This document shows, piece by piece, positions 18,312-25,877 of a stretch of DNA of 40,219 bases. The translations under genes and the position numbers were made by a program. Each line of letters begins with the position of its first letter. Positions within the stretch are counted from its first letter, which is position 1. Under the pieces are notes generated by a model. It was not told the DNA's origin. It made no database searches and saw only the letters and a program-made list of their open reading frames with translations. Source of the DNA: Methylobacterium frigidaeris (GTDB lineage: Bacteria > Pseudomonadota > Alphaproteobacteria > Rhizobiales > Beijerinckiaceae); NCBI RefSeq assembly GCF_022179185.1, contig NZ_BPQJ01000027.1, positions 43,645 to 83,863 of the forward strand, given 5' to 3'.

Positions 18312-18751
18312 CCGCCAGCCCGATCCCGCTCCGCCCCGAGACCGAGGCGCCTGCGCTGACGACCCTCCAGCCCCCGGGCTGGAAGAAGCCGAAGGGCTAT
18401 TCCAACGGCATGGCCGGCCGCGGCACCGTGGTGATGACCGGCGGCCTGATCGGCTGGAACGCGGACGAGGTCCTGGCCGAGGGCTTCATTCCCCAGGTCG
18501 AGCAGATCCTGCGCAACATCCTCGCCGTCCTCGCCGAGGCCGGGGCCGGGCCGGAGCACGTCGCCCGCCTGACCTGGTACGTGCGCAGCGTCGACACCTA
18601 CCGGGCGTCGCTCGCCGAGCTCGGGCCGGTCTACCGCCGGGTGATGGGCCGTCACTTCCCCGCCATGGCCCTCGTCGGCGTCGCGGATCTCGTCGAGCCG
18701 GGGGCGCTGGTCGAGATCGAGGCGACCGCGATCGTGCCGGACGCCGCCTGA
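18308..18751 (+). CDS. RidA-like (YjgF/YER057c/UK114) protein lacking the catalytic arginine
   Basis: This 147-residue protein has the Rid fold: VVMTGGLIGWN, the helix VEQILRNILAVLAEAG, the strand ARLTWYVRSVDTY and the C-terminal FPAMALVGVADLVEPGALVEIEA. True RidA enamine/imine deaminases carry Arg where this protein has Met120 (FPAR becomes FPAM). It therefore belongs with the Rid subfamilies without that residue, which lack the classic deaminase activity. The start ATG overlaps the ligase stop and its own stop overlaps the next start (TGATG). The pathway predicts an enamine thioester, so a role with an amino-oxocyclohexene intermediate is attractive, but the missing arginine argues against simple RidA chemistry. 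Confidence 0.88.
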   Translation: MTASPIPLRPETEAPALTTLQPPGWKKPKGYSNGMAGRGTVVMTGGLIGWNADEVLAEGFIPQVEQILRNILAVLAEAGAGPEHVARLTWYVRSVDTYRASLAELGPVYRRVMGRHFPAMALVGVADLVEPGALVEIEATAIVPDAA

Positions 18752-18810
18752 TGCGGGCCGTCACGATGCAGGCCGTCACGATGCAGGCCGTCACGATGCA
18801 GGCCGTCACC
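18751..18810 (+). repeat. Four tandem 15-base units carrying in-frame start codons
   Basis: The unit ATGCAGGCCGTCACG is repeated four times at 18751, 18766, 18781 and 18796; the first unit has one change (CGG for CAG) and the last ends in C. It encodes M(R/Q)AVT four times, so each unit supplies another possible ATG for the hydrolase gene. Only the first is coupled to the preceding stop. Confidence 0.95.
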
Positions 18811-19638
18811 TGGACCACCGGCGGGCGCGTGGGCGACCTCGACCGCGCCTACGACAATCTCGGTGCCATCCCCGAGTCGAAGGCCTATCCGCCGCGCTGG
18901 GTCGAGGCCGCAGCCGCCTTCCGCGACCGGCTCTCGGCGGAAGGCCGCGCCCGTCTCGGCCTGCCCTACGGGGCGGGCCCGCGCCACGCCTACGACCTGT
19001 TCCTGCCGGAGGGGACGCCCGCCGGCCTCGCGGTGTTCGTCCATGGCGGCTACTGGAAGGCCTTCGACCGCGCGGTCTGGTCCCACCTCGCCGCGGGTCC
19101 GCTGGCCCATGGGCTCGCCGTCGCGGTGCCGAGCTACACGCTCTGCCCGGGGGCGCGCATCGCCGCGATCACGGCCGAGATCGCCGCCTTCCTCGATCGC
19201 GCGAGCGCCGAGGTGGCGGGGCCGATCCACCTCTCCGGCCATTCCGCCGGCGGCCACCTCGTCACCCGGATGCTCTGCGCCGACGTCGAACTCGCCTGTT
19301 GCGATCGGATCGCCCGAACCGTCTCGATCAGCGGCGTCCACGACCTGCGCCCGCTCCTTCTCACGCGGATGAACGAGATCCTGCGGCTCGACGCGGGGGA
19401 AGCCCGGACCGAGAGCCCCGCCCTGCACGAGCCGCGCCCGGGCGCCCGGCTGATCGCCGTCGCGGGCGGGGACGAGTTGCCGGAATTCCGGCGCCAGAAC
19501 CTCCTGCTGCCGACGATCTGGCACGGGCTCGGGGCGGAAACGCAGGCCTTCGAGATCGCCGGGACCCACCATCTCAGCGTCATCGAGGGCTTGGGTGATC
19601 CGGAAAGTGAGCTCACGCGGGTGCTGGTCGGCGGCTGA
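18751..19638 (+). CDS. Alpha/beta hydrolase of the arylformamidase (kynurenine formamidase-like) type
   Basis: This 295-residue hydrolase has FVHGGYWKAFDR, with the HGGYW oxyanion motif at residues 98-102. The nucleophile Ser165 lies in SGHSAGGHL, and a late GTHHLSV supplies a histidine. This HGGYW plus GHSAGGHL pattern is typical of the animal-type arylformamidase and related bacterial esterases that hydrolyse N-formylkynurenine or similar formanilides. In this cluster it could release anthranilate or kynurenine from an N-formyl or amide precursor, or hydrolyse a pathway thioester. The gene overlaps the RidA-like stop as TGATG and begins with four tandem 15-base units. Some of the first 20 residues may be dispensable. 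It is the last gene of the operon. Confidence 0.85.
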   Translation: MRAVTMQAVTMQAVTMQAVTWTTGGRVGDLDRAYDNLGAIPESKAYPPRWVEAAAAFRDRLSAEGRARLGLPYGAGPRHAYDLFLPEGTPAGLAVFVHGGYWKAFDRAVWSHLAAGPLAHGLAVAVPSYTLCPGARIAAITAEIAAFLDRASAEVAGPIHLSGHSAGGHLVTRMLCADVELACCDRIARTVSISGVHDLRPLLLTRMNEILRLDAGEARTESPALHEPRPGARLIAVAGGDELPEFRRQNLLLPTIWHGLGAETQAFEIAGTHHLSVIEGLGDPESELTRVLVGG

Positions 19639-19716
19639 CGCTTTGCCGGCCCCCGCCGCGATGGCACAAGCGGGGTCGGACAGGGCCTGCGTCTCGGCTC
19701 AGCGAGGGATGACGAC

Positions 19717-20469
19717 ATGACGGTGTCGAGCGACGACGAACTGGAGGGCTTGCGCCGGATCGGGCGCATCGTCGCCGACGCCCTGGAGGCGATGGGCCGG
19801 GCGATCGAGCCCGGCATGACCACCCTCGAACTCGACCGGATCGGGCGCGATTGCCTGGAGCGGGCGGGCGCCCGCCCGGCACCCGAGATGGTCTACGGCT
19901 TTCCCGGCGCGACCTGCATCAGCGTCAACGAGGAGATCGCCCACGGCATCCCGGGCGAGCGCCGGATCCTCGCCGGCGACCTCGTCAACATCGACGTCTC
20001 GGCCGAGAAGGACGGCTGGTTCTCCGATACCGGCGCCTCCTTCGCGGTGCCGCCGGTGAATCGCGCGGTCGAGCGGCTGTGCCGGGACGGGCGCCGGGCG
20101 ATGTGGACCGGCCTGCGCCAGGTCGGGGCCGGCAAGCCGCTCGCTGGCATCGGCCGGGCGGTCGGCGCCTTCGCCAAGAAGAACGGCTACACCCTGGTGC
20201 GCAACCTCGCGAGCCACGGCGTCGGCGCCTCCCTGCACGAGGAGCCGACCGAGATCGCGACCTGGCCCGACGCCTCCGAGCGCCGGATCATGGCGGAGGG
20301 GCTGGTCTTCACCGTCGAGCCGTTCCTGTCGCTCGGCGCCGACTACGCCGAGAACGGCGACGATCCCTGGACCCTCTATAGCCGTCCGCAGGCGCTAACG
20401 GTCCAGTACGAGCACACGGTGGTAGCGACCCGCAACGGGCCGCTCGTCCTCACCATGCCGAGCCAGTAA
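19717..20469 (+). CDS. map: Methionine aminopeptidase, type I
   Basis: This cytoplasmic enzyme removes the initiator methionine. The 250-residue protein has all five metal ligands of the family: Asp93 (VNIDV), Asp104 (SDTG), His167 (ASHGVG), Glu201 (FTVEPF) and Glu232 (QYEHTV). The substrate-binding histidine is in NEEIAHGIPG. It lacks the N-terminal zinc-finger extension of longer bacterial types. ATG 19717 begins 78 bases after the hydrolase. Whether it is the housekeeping copy or a second paralogue cannot be judged from this window. A GC-rich inverted repeat, CCCCGC/GCGGGG, at 19651-19675 lies in the gap ahead of it. Confidence 0.95.
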   Translation: MTVSSDDELEGLRRIGRIVADALEAMGRAIEPGMTTLELDRIGRDCLERAGARPAPEMVYGFPGATCISVNEEIAHGIPGERRILAGDLVNIDVSAEKDGWFSDTGASFAVPPVNRAVERLCRDGRRAMWTGLRQVGAGKPLAGIGRAVGAFAKKNGYTLVRNLASHGVGASLHEEPTEIATWPDASERRIMAEGLVFTVEPFLSLGADYAENGDDPWTLYSRPQALTVQYEHTVVATRNGPLVLTMPSQ

Positions 20470-20480
20470 TGCCGCCGCGC

Positions 20481-20595
20481 CTTCGAACGGACGCGTTCGA
20501 AGGTGCCAGGCAAGCGAAGGTGCCAGGCAAGACCGAACTGGCGCCGGCGCTGATGCGCCGGGCGCCTTCGCGTCGGCACGTCGATGCGAAGGCGC
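20481..20595. terminator. Convergent-gap hairpins and a 17-base direct duplication
   Basis: Between the convergent map and bestrophin-like genes, CTTCGAAC (20481-20488) pairs with GTTCGAAG (20495-20502), and GCGCCTTCGC (20562-20571) pairs perfectly with GCGAAGGCGC (20586-20595). Between them the unit CGAAGGTGCCAGGCAAG occurs twice in tandem (20498-20514, 20515-20531). The second hairpin is a plausible bidirectional terminator, although no T tract is present. Confidence 0.5.
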
Positions 20596-20631
20596 GAGGC
20601 TATGAATCGGCCGAGCCGGCAGGCGCCGGTC

Positions 20632-21549
20632 TCAGCGTAGCCAGTAACGCTCCGGGCTCAGCGGTGGGGGCACCGGCTCGCCGAGCGCATCCTGCACCAC
20701 ACCGTCGACGGTGCGCAGGAGCGCGTCGAGGGGCAGGTCGTTGGCGGCGGAGCCGAACGGCTCCTCCAGCTCGTCGCCGAGCGCGTCGAGGCCGAAGAAG
20801 GTGTAGGCGACCAGAGCCGTCGCCACCGGCGTGCCCCAGCCGAGGGAGGCGGCGAGCCCGAAGGGCAGGAGCAGGCAGTAGAGCCAGGCGGTGCGGTAGA
20901 GGAGCAGCGTGTAGGCGAAGGGCAGCGGCGTGCCCTGGATACGCTCGCACGCCGCCTGCACCCCCGACAGGCCGGCGAGCTTCTGCTCGATCAGGCCGAA
21001 CGACACGTCGCTCAACGCACCGCTCCGGAGCGCCGCCCCGAGATCGGCGGCGAGGTTCGAGAGGGCCGCATCGGCCGGGCTGGCGCAGGCCGTCAGCCGC
21101 CCGCGCTCGGCCTCCGGCAGGAAGTGGGCGGCCGCCACGGCCGCGTCGCGCCCGCGCAGGCGGGCATGGAGCGCGTGGGCGAAGCCGGCGAGGCGGTTCA
21201 GGCAGCGCCGGCGCCGTACTTCCTCGTCCTCGGGCAGCACCGCGCCGAGCAGGCGGGCGAGGCCGCGCGCTTCGACGATCAGGGCGCCCCAGACCTTCCG
21301 GGCCTCCCACCAGCGGTCGTAGCAGGCGTTGTTGCGGAAACTGAGGAAGATCGACAGGGCGAGGCCGATCAGCGTGAATGGCCCGATGCCCGCGTTGAGC
21401 GGGATCGCGTGGGCCCAGCCCTGCTCCGTCGCCACCACCAGGCAGGACATGGCCGTGATGGCGATCACCTGCGGGGCGACCTGCGGCAGGATCGACCCGC
21501 GCATCGCGAACAGGATCGCGAGGGCGCCGGGGCGGGGACGGACGATCAT
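20632..21549 (-). CDS. Bestrophin-family (UPF0187/YneE-like) membrane channel
   Basis: This 305-residue inner-membrane protein has the bestrophin-like signature SFRNNACYDRWWEARKVWG early in the protein. Membrane helices are seen around VIAITAMSCLVVATEQ, FTLIGLALSIFLSF, LYRTAWLYCLLLPFGLAAS and VATALVAYTFFGLDALG. It also has the C-terminal EEPFGSAANDLPLDAL element, which in the family forms the neck/calcium-clasp region. Bacterial relatives are ion channels. ATG 21549 opens with MIVRPRPGALAILFAMRGS, as in homologues. It is a single gene facing map; the neighbouring YceI operon ends 68 bases upstream on the same strand, so readthrough is possible. Confidence 0.9.
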   Translation of the reverse strand: MIVRPRPGALAILFAMRGSILPQVAPQVIAITAMSCLVVATEQGWAHAIPLNAGIGPFTLIGLALSIFLSFRNNACYDRWWEARKVWGALIVEARGLARLLGAVLPEDEEVRRRRCLNRLAGFAHALHARLRGRDAAVAAAHFLPEAERGRLTACASPADAALSNLAADLGAALRSGALSDVSFGLIEQKLAGLSGVQAACERIQGTPLPFAYTLLLYRTAWLYCLLLPFGLAASLGWGTPVATALVAYTFFGLDALGDELEEPFGSAANDLPLDALLRTVDGVVQDALGEPVPPPLSPERYWLR

Positions 21550-21617
21550 GGATGCGCACGCTGGCCGGGAACGGGGGCGCGGTCATCCGCCCCTGCGCGC
21601 CGGCGGTCAAGCGCTCG

Positions 21618-22184
21618 TCAGCCGCCCGACTTCGCGCTCGCCGTCACGTCGATATCCACGCCGACCTGCAGGGCGACCATCGAGTCGTTGGCCCAGGGGC
21701 CCTGGCCGACGCCGTAATCGGTGCGCACAAGGTCGAGATGGCCGACCGCGTGGGCGGTGCCGCCCGAGACCGTGAGGCGGAACGGCAGGGTCACGTCCTT
21801 GCGCATGCCGCGGATCGTGAGCGTGCCGACGGCATCGTAGGCGTCGCCGCCCTTCGCGACGAAGCGGGTCGCCTCGAAGCGGGCCTGCTTGTCCTTGGAG
21901 GCGTTGAACCAGTCGGCCTGCGGCAGGGCCTCGTCGCGCTGCTTGTCGCCGGTCTCGGCGCTGGTCAGGTCGATCAGCACCACCGCCTTGCCGGCCTCGG
22001 GCTTCTGCGGATCGAAGCTGATCTGCGCGTCGTAGCGGGTGAAGCGGCCCTTGAAGGGCGCGCCGACTTGGGTGCCGGAGAAGCCGATGCGGCTCTTGGC
22101 CGGATCGACGGTCCAGTCGGCGGCCTGGGCGGCCATCGGGGCGGCGAACAGGCCGAGAGCGAGGGCGAAGCGGAGGGAGTTCAT
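21618..22184 (-). CDS. YceI-family periplasmic lipid-binding protein (second copy)
   Basis: This 188-residue YceI-like lipocalin-fold protein has a signal peptide (MNSLRFALALGLFAAPMAAQA, cleavage before ADW). The mature protein begins WTVDPAKSRIGFSGTQ and includes LTIRGMRKDVTLPF and RTDYGVGQGPW, all typical of the family. YceI proteins bind polyisoprenoid or quinone-like lipids. The start ATG overlaps the stop of the cytochrome b561 gene (ATGA), showing tight coupling. It differs clearly from the other YceI copy in the operon at 22813, so the two are not a recent duplication. Confidence 0.9.
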   Translation of the reverse strand: MNSLRFALALGLFAAPMAAQAADWTVDPAKSRIGFSGTQVGAPFKGRFTRYDAQISFDPQKPEAGKAVVLIDLTSAETGDKQRDEALPQADWFNASKDKQARFEATRFVAKGGDAYDAVGTLTIRGMRKDVTLPFRLTVSGGTAHAVGHLDLVRTDYGVGQGPWANDSMVALQVGVDIDVTASAKSGG

Positions 22185-22786
22185 CGCGAGGGAACCTCGG
22201 GTTTCGCGCCAGGCCGCGGCACCAGGGGGAGCATCCGCCACAGGGTGTCGTCGCGCAGCGCGAGGTGGTGGCGCAGGGCCGCGCCGACATGCAGGAGCAG
22301 GAGAGCGATCAGCAGCCAGGCGCCGTAGCTGTGCAAGAGCTTCAGCACGCCCTCGACCGCCGCCTTGTTCGGCAATTCGGGCAGGACCGGCAGGTGCGGC
22401 CAGGGGATCACCCCGTAGAGCACCGTCGGGATGTTGTAGGGCGAAGCCGAGACCATCGCCCAGCCGACGAGCGGCATGGCGAGAAGCAGGCCGTAGAGCG
22501 CCAGATGCGCCGCCCCCGCCGCCCGGCGCTCGGCCTTCGGCATCGTCTCGGGCAGCGGCGGGGGCTTGTGGAACAGGCGCCAGACGACCCGCAGGCCCAT
22601 CAGCACCAGCACCGTGAGGCCGATGGATTTGTGCCACTGGTAGAACGCGAAGCGATCCATCGGCGGCAGAGAGCCTCGCGTCATCGCGAGGCCAAGACCC
22701 AGCAGGGCCAGGATGCCGAGGGCGATCAGCCAGTGCAGCACGATCGCGACGAGGGTGTAGCGACGGGGCGTCGCGACCGTGCGCAT
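22181..22786 (-). CDS. Cytochrome b561 (YceJ-like)
   Basis: This 201-residue four-helix membrane cytochrome has histidines suited to bind two hemes: LHWLIALG in helix 1, QWHKSIGL in helix 2, and LLHSYGAW with LLLLHVGAALRHH in helices 3-4. Family members accept electrons from the quinone pool or pass them to periplasmic acceptors. In E. coli the analogous yceJ-yceI pair is also cotranscribed. Here it lies between two yceI genes and overlaps the second one by four bases. A lipid- or quinone-binding YceI partner may shuttle the electron carrier; this is inferred. Confidence 0.92.
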   Translation of the reverse strand: MRTVATPRRYTLVAIVLHWLIALGILALLGLGLAMTRGSLPPMDRFAFYQWHKSIGLTVLVLMGLRVVWRLFHKPPPLPETMPKAERRAAGAAHLALYGLLLAMPLVGWAMVSASPYNIPTVLYGVIPWPHLPVLPELPNKAAVEGVLKLLHSYGAWLLIALLLLHVGAALRHHLALRDDTLWRMLPLVPRPGAKPEVPSR

Positions 22787-22812
22787 GGCTCGGGACCTTC
22801 GGCTCTCGCTGA

Positions 22813-23427
22813 TTAGTCCTTGCGCTCGAAGGCGCCGTGGAGGGTCAGCTGGACCTCGTCGCTGATGGCCGGCACGAAGGTCTTCACGCCGAAATCCGAG
22901 CGCTTGATCGTGCCCTTGGCCTCGAAGCCGACCGTGAGCTTCTTGTTCATCGGGTTGGCGCCGGCGCCGACCAGCGTCACCTCGAGGGTCACGGGCTTGG
23001 TCACGCCGTGCAGGGTCAGGTCGCCGGTGACCTTGGCCTTGTCCTTGCCCTCGGGCGTCACCTTCGTGGAGGTGAAGGTCATCTCCGGGAACTGGGCAGC
23101 ATCGAGCCACTTGTCGCTCTTCAGCGAGTCGACGAGATGCTGGCTCGGCGCATAGAGCGACTTCACCGGCACGCTGACCTTCAGGCGGCTCTCGGCGGGC
23201 TTGGCCGGCTGCAGCTCCAGGGTGCCGGAGACGTCCGAGAAGATGCCCGAATACGGCGAGAAGCCAAAATGGTTGACCGTGAACACCGCCTGGGTGTGGC
23301 CGGGATCGACCACGTAGGTGCCCGCCTGGATCTGGGCGGGGTCACGGGTCGCGGCGACCTGGGCGCCCGCCGGGGCGGCGAGGGCGAGACCGGCGGCGAG
23401 GCCGAGGGCGAGGACGGACAGCTTCAC
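22813..23427 (-). CDS. YceI-family periplasmic lipid-binding protein (first copy)
   Basis: This 204-residue protein has a Sec signal peptide (MKLSVLALGLAAGLALAAPAG, cleavage near AGA). The YceI fold shows as TYVVDPGHTQAVFTVNHFGFSPYSG, seen over residues 37-62, LTLHGVTKPVTLEV, and SDFGVKTFVPAISDEVQL. The HFGFS and SDFG segments are the typical lipid-channel strands. It is the first gene of the yceI-b561-yceI operon, divergent from a LysR regulator 122 bases away, which is the usual arrangement for control by that regulator. Confidence 0.92.
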   Translation of the reverse strand: MKLSVLALGLAAGLALAAPAGAQVAATRDPAQIQAGTYVVDPGHTQAVFTVNHFGFSPYSGIFSDVSGTLELQPAKPAESRLKVSVPVKSLYAPSQHLVDSLKSDKWLDAAQFPEMTFTSTKVTPEGKDKAKVTGDLTLHGVTKPVTLEVTLVGAGANPMNKKLTVGFEAKGTIKRSDFGVKTFVPAISDEVQLTLHGAFERKD

Positions 23428-23487
23428 GAGAACACTCCGTATCGGCGGGGCTGGCGGGCCTGTACTCAGGTCTCCCGCACCGCACCC

Positions 23488-23533
23488 GTCTTGCGGCGCC
23501 CGGATTAAGCCGGTTCCGTCGCGGGCGTAAGAC
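23488..23533. promoter_or_regulatory. Interrupted inverted repeat in the yceI / lysR divergent region
   Basis: GTCTTGCGGCGCCCG (from 23488) faces CGGGCGTAAGAC (to 23533) with a short mismatch and an AT-containing centre (GGATTAAGCC). Its position between the divergent yceI and lysR starts fits a LysR operator, but there is no experimental support and the arms are imperfect. Confidence 0.3.
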
Positions 23534-23549
23534 AGCTAAACCGGGACAC

Positions 23550-24491
23550 ATGGTTGCTGGTTCGGAAACCTTCCGGGGTGCGCTCTCTGATGTGAGAGCC
23601 TTCTGCGCCGTCGTCGATCACGGAACCGTGACCCAGGCGGCGGAAGTTCTGGGGGAAACCAAAGGCAGCATCAGCCGCCGCATCTCGCGGCTGGAGCAGG
23701 AGCTCGGCGTCACCCTGCTGGCCCGCACCCCGCGGGCGGTCTCGCCGACGGTCGAGGGGCTGGCCTTCCACGCCAAGGCTCAGGAGAGCCTCGCCCTCCT
23801 CGACGGCGCGCTGGAGACGGCGCGGGACGCCCGCACCCTACCGCGAGGCCACCTGCGGGTCACCACCTCGATCGATTTCGGCATCGAGGTGATGCCCGAC
23901 CTCGTCGCGGGCTTCCGGGCTCGCTACCCGCAAGTCACGATCGACCTTCTCATCACCGACGCGCGGCTCGACCTCGCGGCCAACCGCATCGACCTGGCGC
24001 TCCGTCTCGGCAGCGGCGAGGGCCAGGATGGCGGCTACCGCGCGCCGGTCCTCACCCACCTGATGATCGGCCTCTACGCGGCGCCGTCCTACCTCGACGC
24101 CCGCGGGCATCCCGAAACCCTGGACGATCTCGGCGCTCACGACCTGATCCTGTCGCGCGAGCGCCTGGGGTCGGCCCAAGTGCGGCTCTCCGACGGGCAG
24201 GGCCGCGAGGGACACGTCACCGCTCATCCAGCGATCCGCGCCACCGACTACGCCACGGTGCTGCGCCTGACACGGACCGGCGCCGGCATCGGCCACATCC
24301 CGAGCCTTGTGGCCGCCCGGGCGCTCAAGGAGGGCGCCCTGGTGCCGGTGCTGCCGGATTGGGCGAGCCGCGGGGGCGTGCTGCGCGCCGTCAGCCTCGC
24401 CGGCCGCGAGCTGCCTGCCCGGGTGCGGCTGTTCCGCGACCACGTCCGCCTCGGCCTCGCGGCGATGCGGGAGGAGGCGGGGCCGGGCTGA
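23550..24491 (+). CDS. LysR-family transcriptional regulator
   Basis: This 313-residue regulator has an N-terminal winged helix-turn-helix (AFCAVVDHGTVTQAAEVLGETKGSISRRISRLEQELGV, residues 18-54, quoted only to mark the region). The effector domain begins near GHLRVTTSIDFG, with the usual AAPSYLDARGHP segment and a late GAGIGHIPSLVA. It is most like the LysR group that controls small redox or detoxification operons, but the effector is not predictable. It is divergent from the yceI-b561-yceI operon and probably regulates it. The ATG at 23550 is close to the start of the DNA-binding domain. Confidence 0.92.
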   Translation: MVAGSETFRGALSDVRAFCAVVDHGTVTQAAEVLGETKGSISRRISRLEQELGVTLLARTPRAVSPTVEGLAFHAKAQESLALLDGALETARDARTLPRGHLRVTTSIDFGIEVMPDLVAGFRARYPQVTIDLLITDARLDLAANRIDLALRLGSGEGQDGGYRAPVLTHLMIGLYAAPSYLDARGHPETLDDLGAHDLILSRERLGSAQVRLSDGQGREGHVTAHPAIRATDYATVLRLTRTGAGIGHIPSLVAARALKEGALVPVLPDWASRGGVLRAVSLAGRELPARVRLFRDHVRLGLAAMREEAGPG

Positions 24492-24540
24492 GGCCCCCGC
24501 CTCCCCGGGCGGGCGTCGCTACGCGGCGATCCGGATTGTC

Positions 24541-24704
24541 GAGGCGCTTGGGCGTCAGCACCGTGTACGAGCCTCCCAGTCCCGGAACACGAGGCGATCG
24601 TCGGCCGCGACGGTCCGGCCAGACTCCGCTGCCTTCCAGGCTGCCGCGACATCCTTCGCGGCCTCGCGCAGGCTCTGGCCGATTTCGGTCTCGATCCTTG
24701 CCAC
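24541..24704 (-). pseudogene. Remnant of a small antitoxin-like DNA-binding protein
   Basis: Reading down from GTG 24704 (GGGGGAG upstream), the frame gives ARIETEIGQSLREAAKDVAA, then AWKAAESGRTVAADDRLVFRDWEAR, and stops at 24555. In the next frame the bases at 24541-24561 continue as VLTPKRL. The order 'F-x-W-E-A ... V-L-T-P-K-R-L' is the hallmark of small antitoxin-like regulators (the HVO_A0114-type winged-helix group). A one-base shift after DWEA and loss of everything past PKRL indicate decay. No partner toxin is visible. Confidence is moderate because the piece is short. The rest of the 24492-24738 gap shows only a CCCGCC/GGCGGG hairpin near 24497-24515. Confidence 0.45.
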
Positions 24705-24738
24705 GCTTCGCTCCCCCGGCTCGACTGCCTCGACGCGA

Positions 24739-25614
24739 TCACTCGGCCACGGACGACGCATCCGGCCCGGTGATGAACGCCCGCATCGCCCCGAACACCC
24801 GCTCCGGGTCGTCGCCGTGGATGTCGTGGCCGCAGCCGCTCAACCGCTCGAACCGCAGCAGGTGCGCAGGGATGGCGGCGGCGGTCGCCTCGGCCAGGGG
24901 CATCGGCGCGATGGGATCGTGCTCGCCCGCCATCAGCAGCACGGGGCAGCGCAGGCGGCCGAGATCGGCGCGGAAATCGAAGCGGCCGTGCTCGTTGCGC
25001 GGGCCGTTGAAATGCAGCGCCACCTCCGTGCGCCTGATCACCCGCGAGAAGTCGGCCGGCGGGCGATTCCGGCGGTGGCGGTAGAAGGGCACGCAGTGTT
25101 GGTAGTAGAGCGCACGTCCCTCGGCGGTCGGGTTCATCCAGTAGCTCTCGGCCACGGCCTCGACCTCGGGGCCGCCGACGCGCGCGAAGGCGGCGAAGAT
25201 GGTCGGGAAATCGACCCGGGCCGCCGTGCTGAGGAGGATGAGCTTGCCGGGATGGTCGGGGTAGCGGGTGGCGTAGGCCTGCGCGACGAAGCCCCCGAAC
25301 GACAAGCCGCACACGATCGGCCGGACGATGCCGAGCGCGTCGCACAGGCCCTTCACGTCGTCGGCCCATTGCGCGAGGGTCCAAGTCGCGGGATCGTCGC
25401 CCTCGCTGCGGCCGTTGCCGCGATGGTCGTAGAACACGACCTGGGCGACGTCGCCGAGGCCCGCGAAGGCCTCCTTGAGGGCGACATGGTCGAAGCCCGG
25501 CCCGCCATGCAGCATCAGGAGGGTCGGCTTCTCGTGCAGCCCGTGCGGACCCGGCACGAGGCCGAAATTCGCCACGTCGACGAAGAGACGCACGCCGTTC
25601 ACCAGAATACGCAT
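24739..25614 (-). CDS. Alpha/beta hydrolase, proline iminopeptidase-like
   Basis: This 291-residue hydrolase has LMLHGGPGFDH (oxyanion HGGPG motif) near residues 34-44, then VFYDHRGNGRSEGDD, the nucleophile elbow CGLSFGGFVAQAYA, AGEHDPIAP for the acid region, and GCGHDIHGDDPE with the final histidine. HGGPG plus DxRGxGxS is typical of proline iminopeptidases and related hydrolases of the S33 group. The ATG at 25614 starts MRILVNGVRLFVDV; the frame is open further upstream but those residues are unlike a protein start. It is divergent from the polyol dehydrogenase by 263 bases, in which I see no further gene. The substrate is unknown. Confidence 0.87.
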   Translation of the reverse strand: MRILVNGVRLFVDVANFGLVPGPHGLHEKPTLLMLHGGPGFDHVALKEAFAGLGDVAQVVFYDHRGNGRSEGDDPATWTLAQWADDVKGLCDALGIVRPIVCGLSFGGFVAQAYATRYPDHPGKLILLSTAARVDFPTIFAAFARVGGPEVEAVAESYWMNPTAEGRALYYQHCVPFYRHRRNRPPADFSRVIRRTEVALHFNGPRNEHGRFDFRADLGRLRCPVLLMAGEHDPIAPMPLAEATAAAIPAHLLRFERLSGCGHDIHGDDPERVFGAMRAFITGPDASSVAE

Positions 25615-25877
25615 GCGACGCTCTCCCCGATGACAGCGAATCGGGACGCCGCCCCGGCTGCCCCAGCGGCAGGATTGCACGCCGGGCTTCGTCCCGCAGC
25701 ACTCCGTCTGGGACATCGAAGCGCTCCGGCGCGTCGCCGGATCCGCCCGCGGGCACGGCGCGGATCGTCGTCCAGCCCGGCACCGCTTGCCGGGGACCAT
25801 CGACGCTGCCGCAACAGCGCATTAATCAAGGGCCCCCGCCCGGGCACCTTAGCCCGCCGCCAGTCCGAGCGACGACC

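Noticed and set aside
20498..20531. Tandem 17-base duplication as a possible CRISPR fragment
   Set aside because: Only two adjacent copies with no spacer; a simple duplication in a terminator region.
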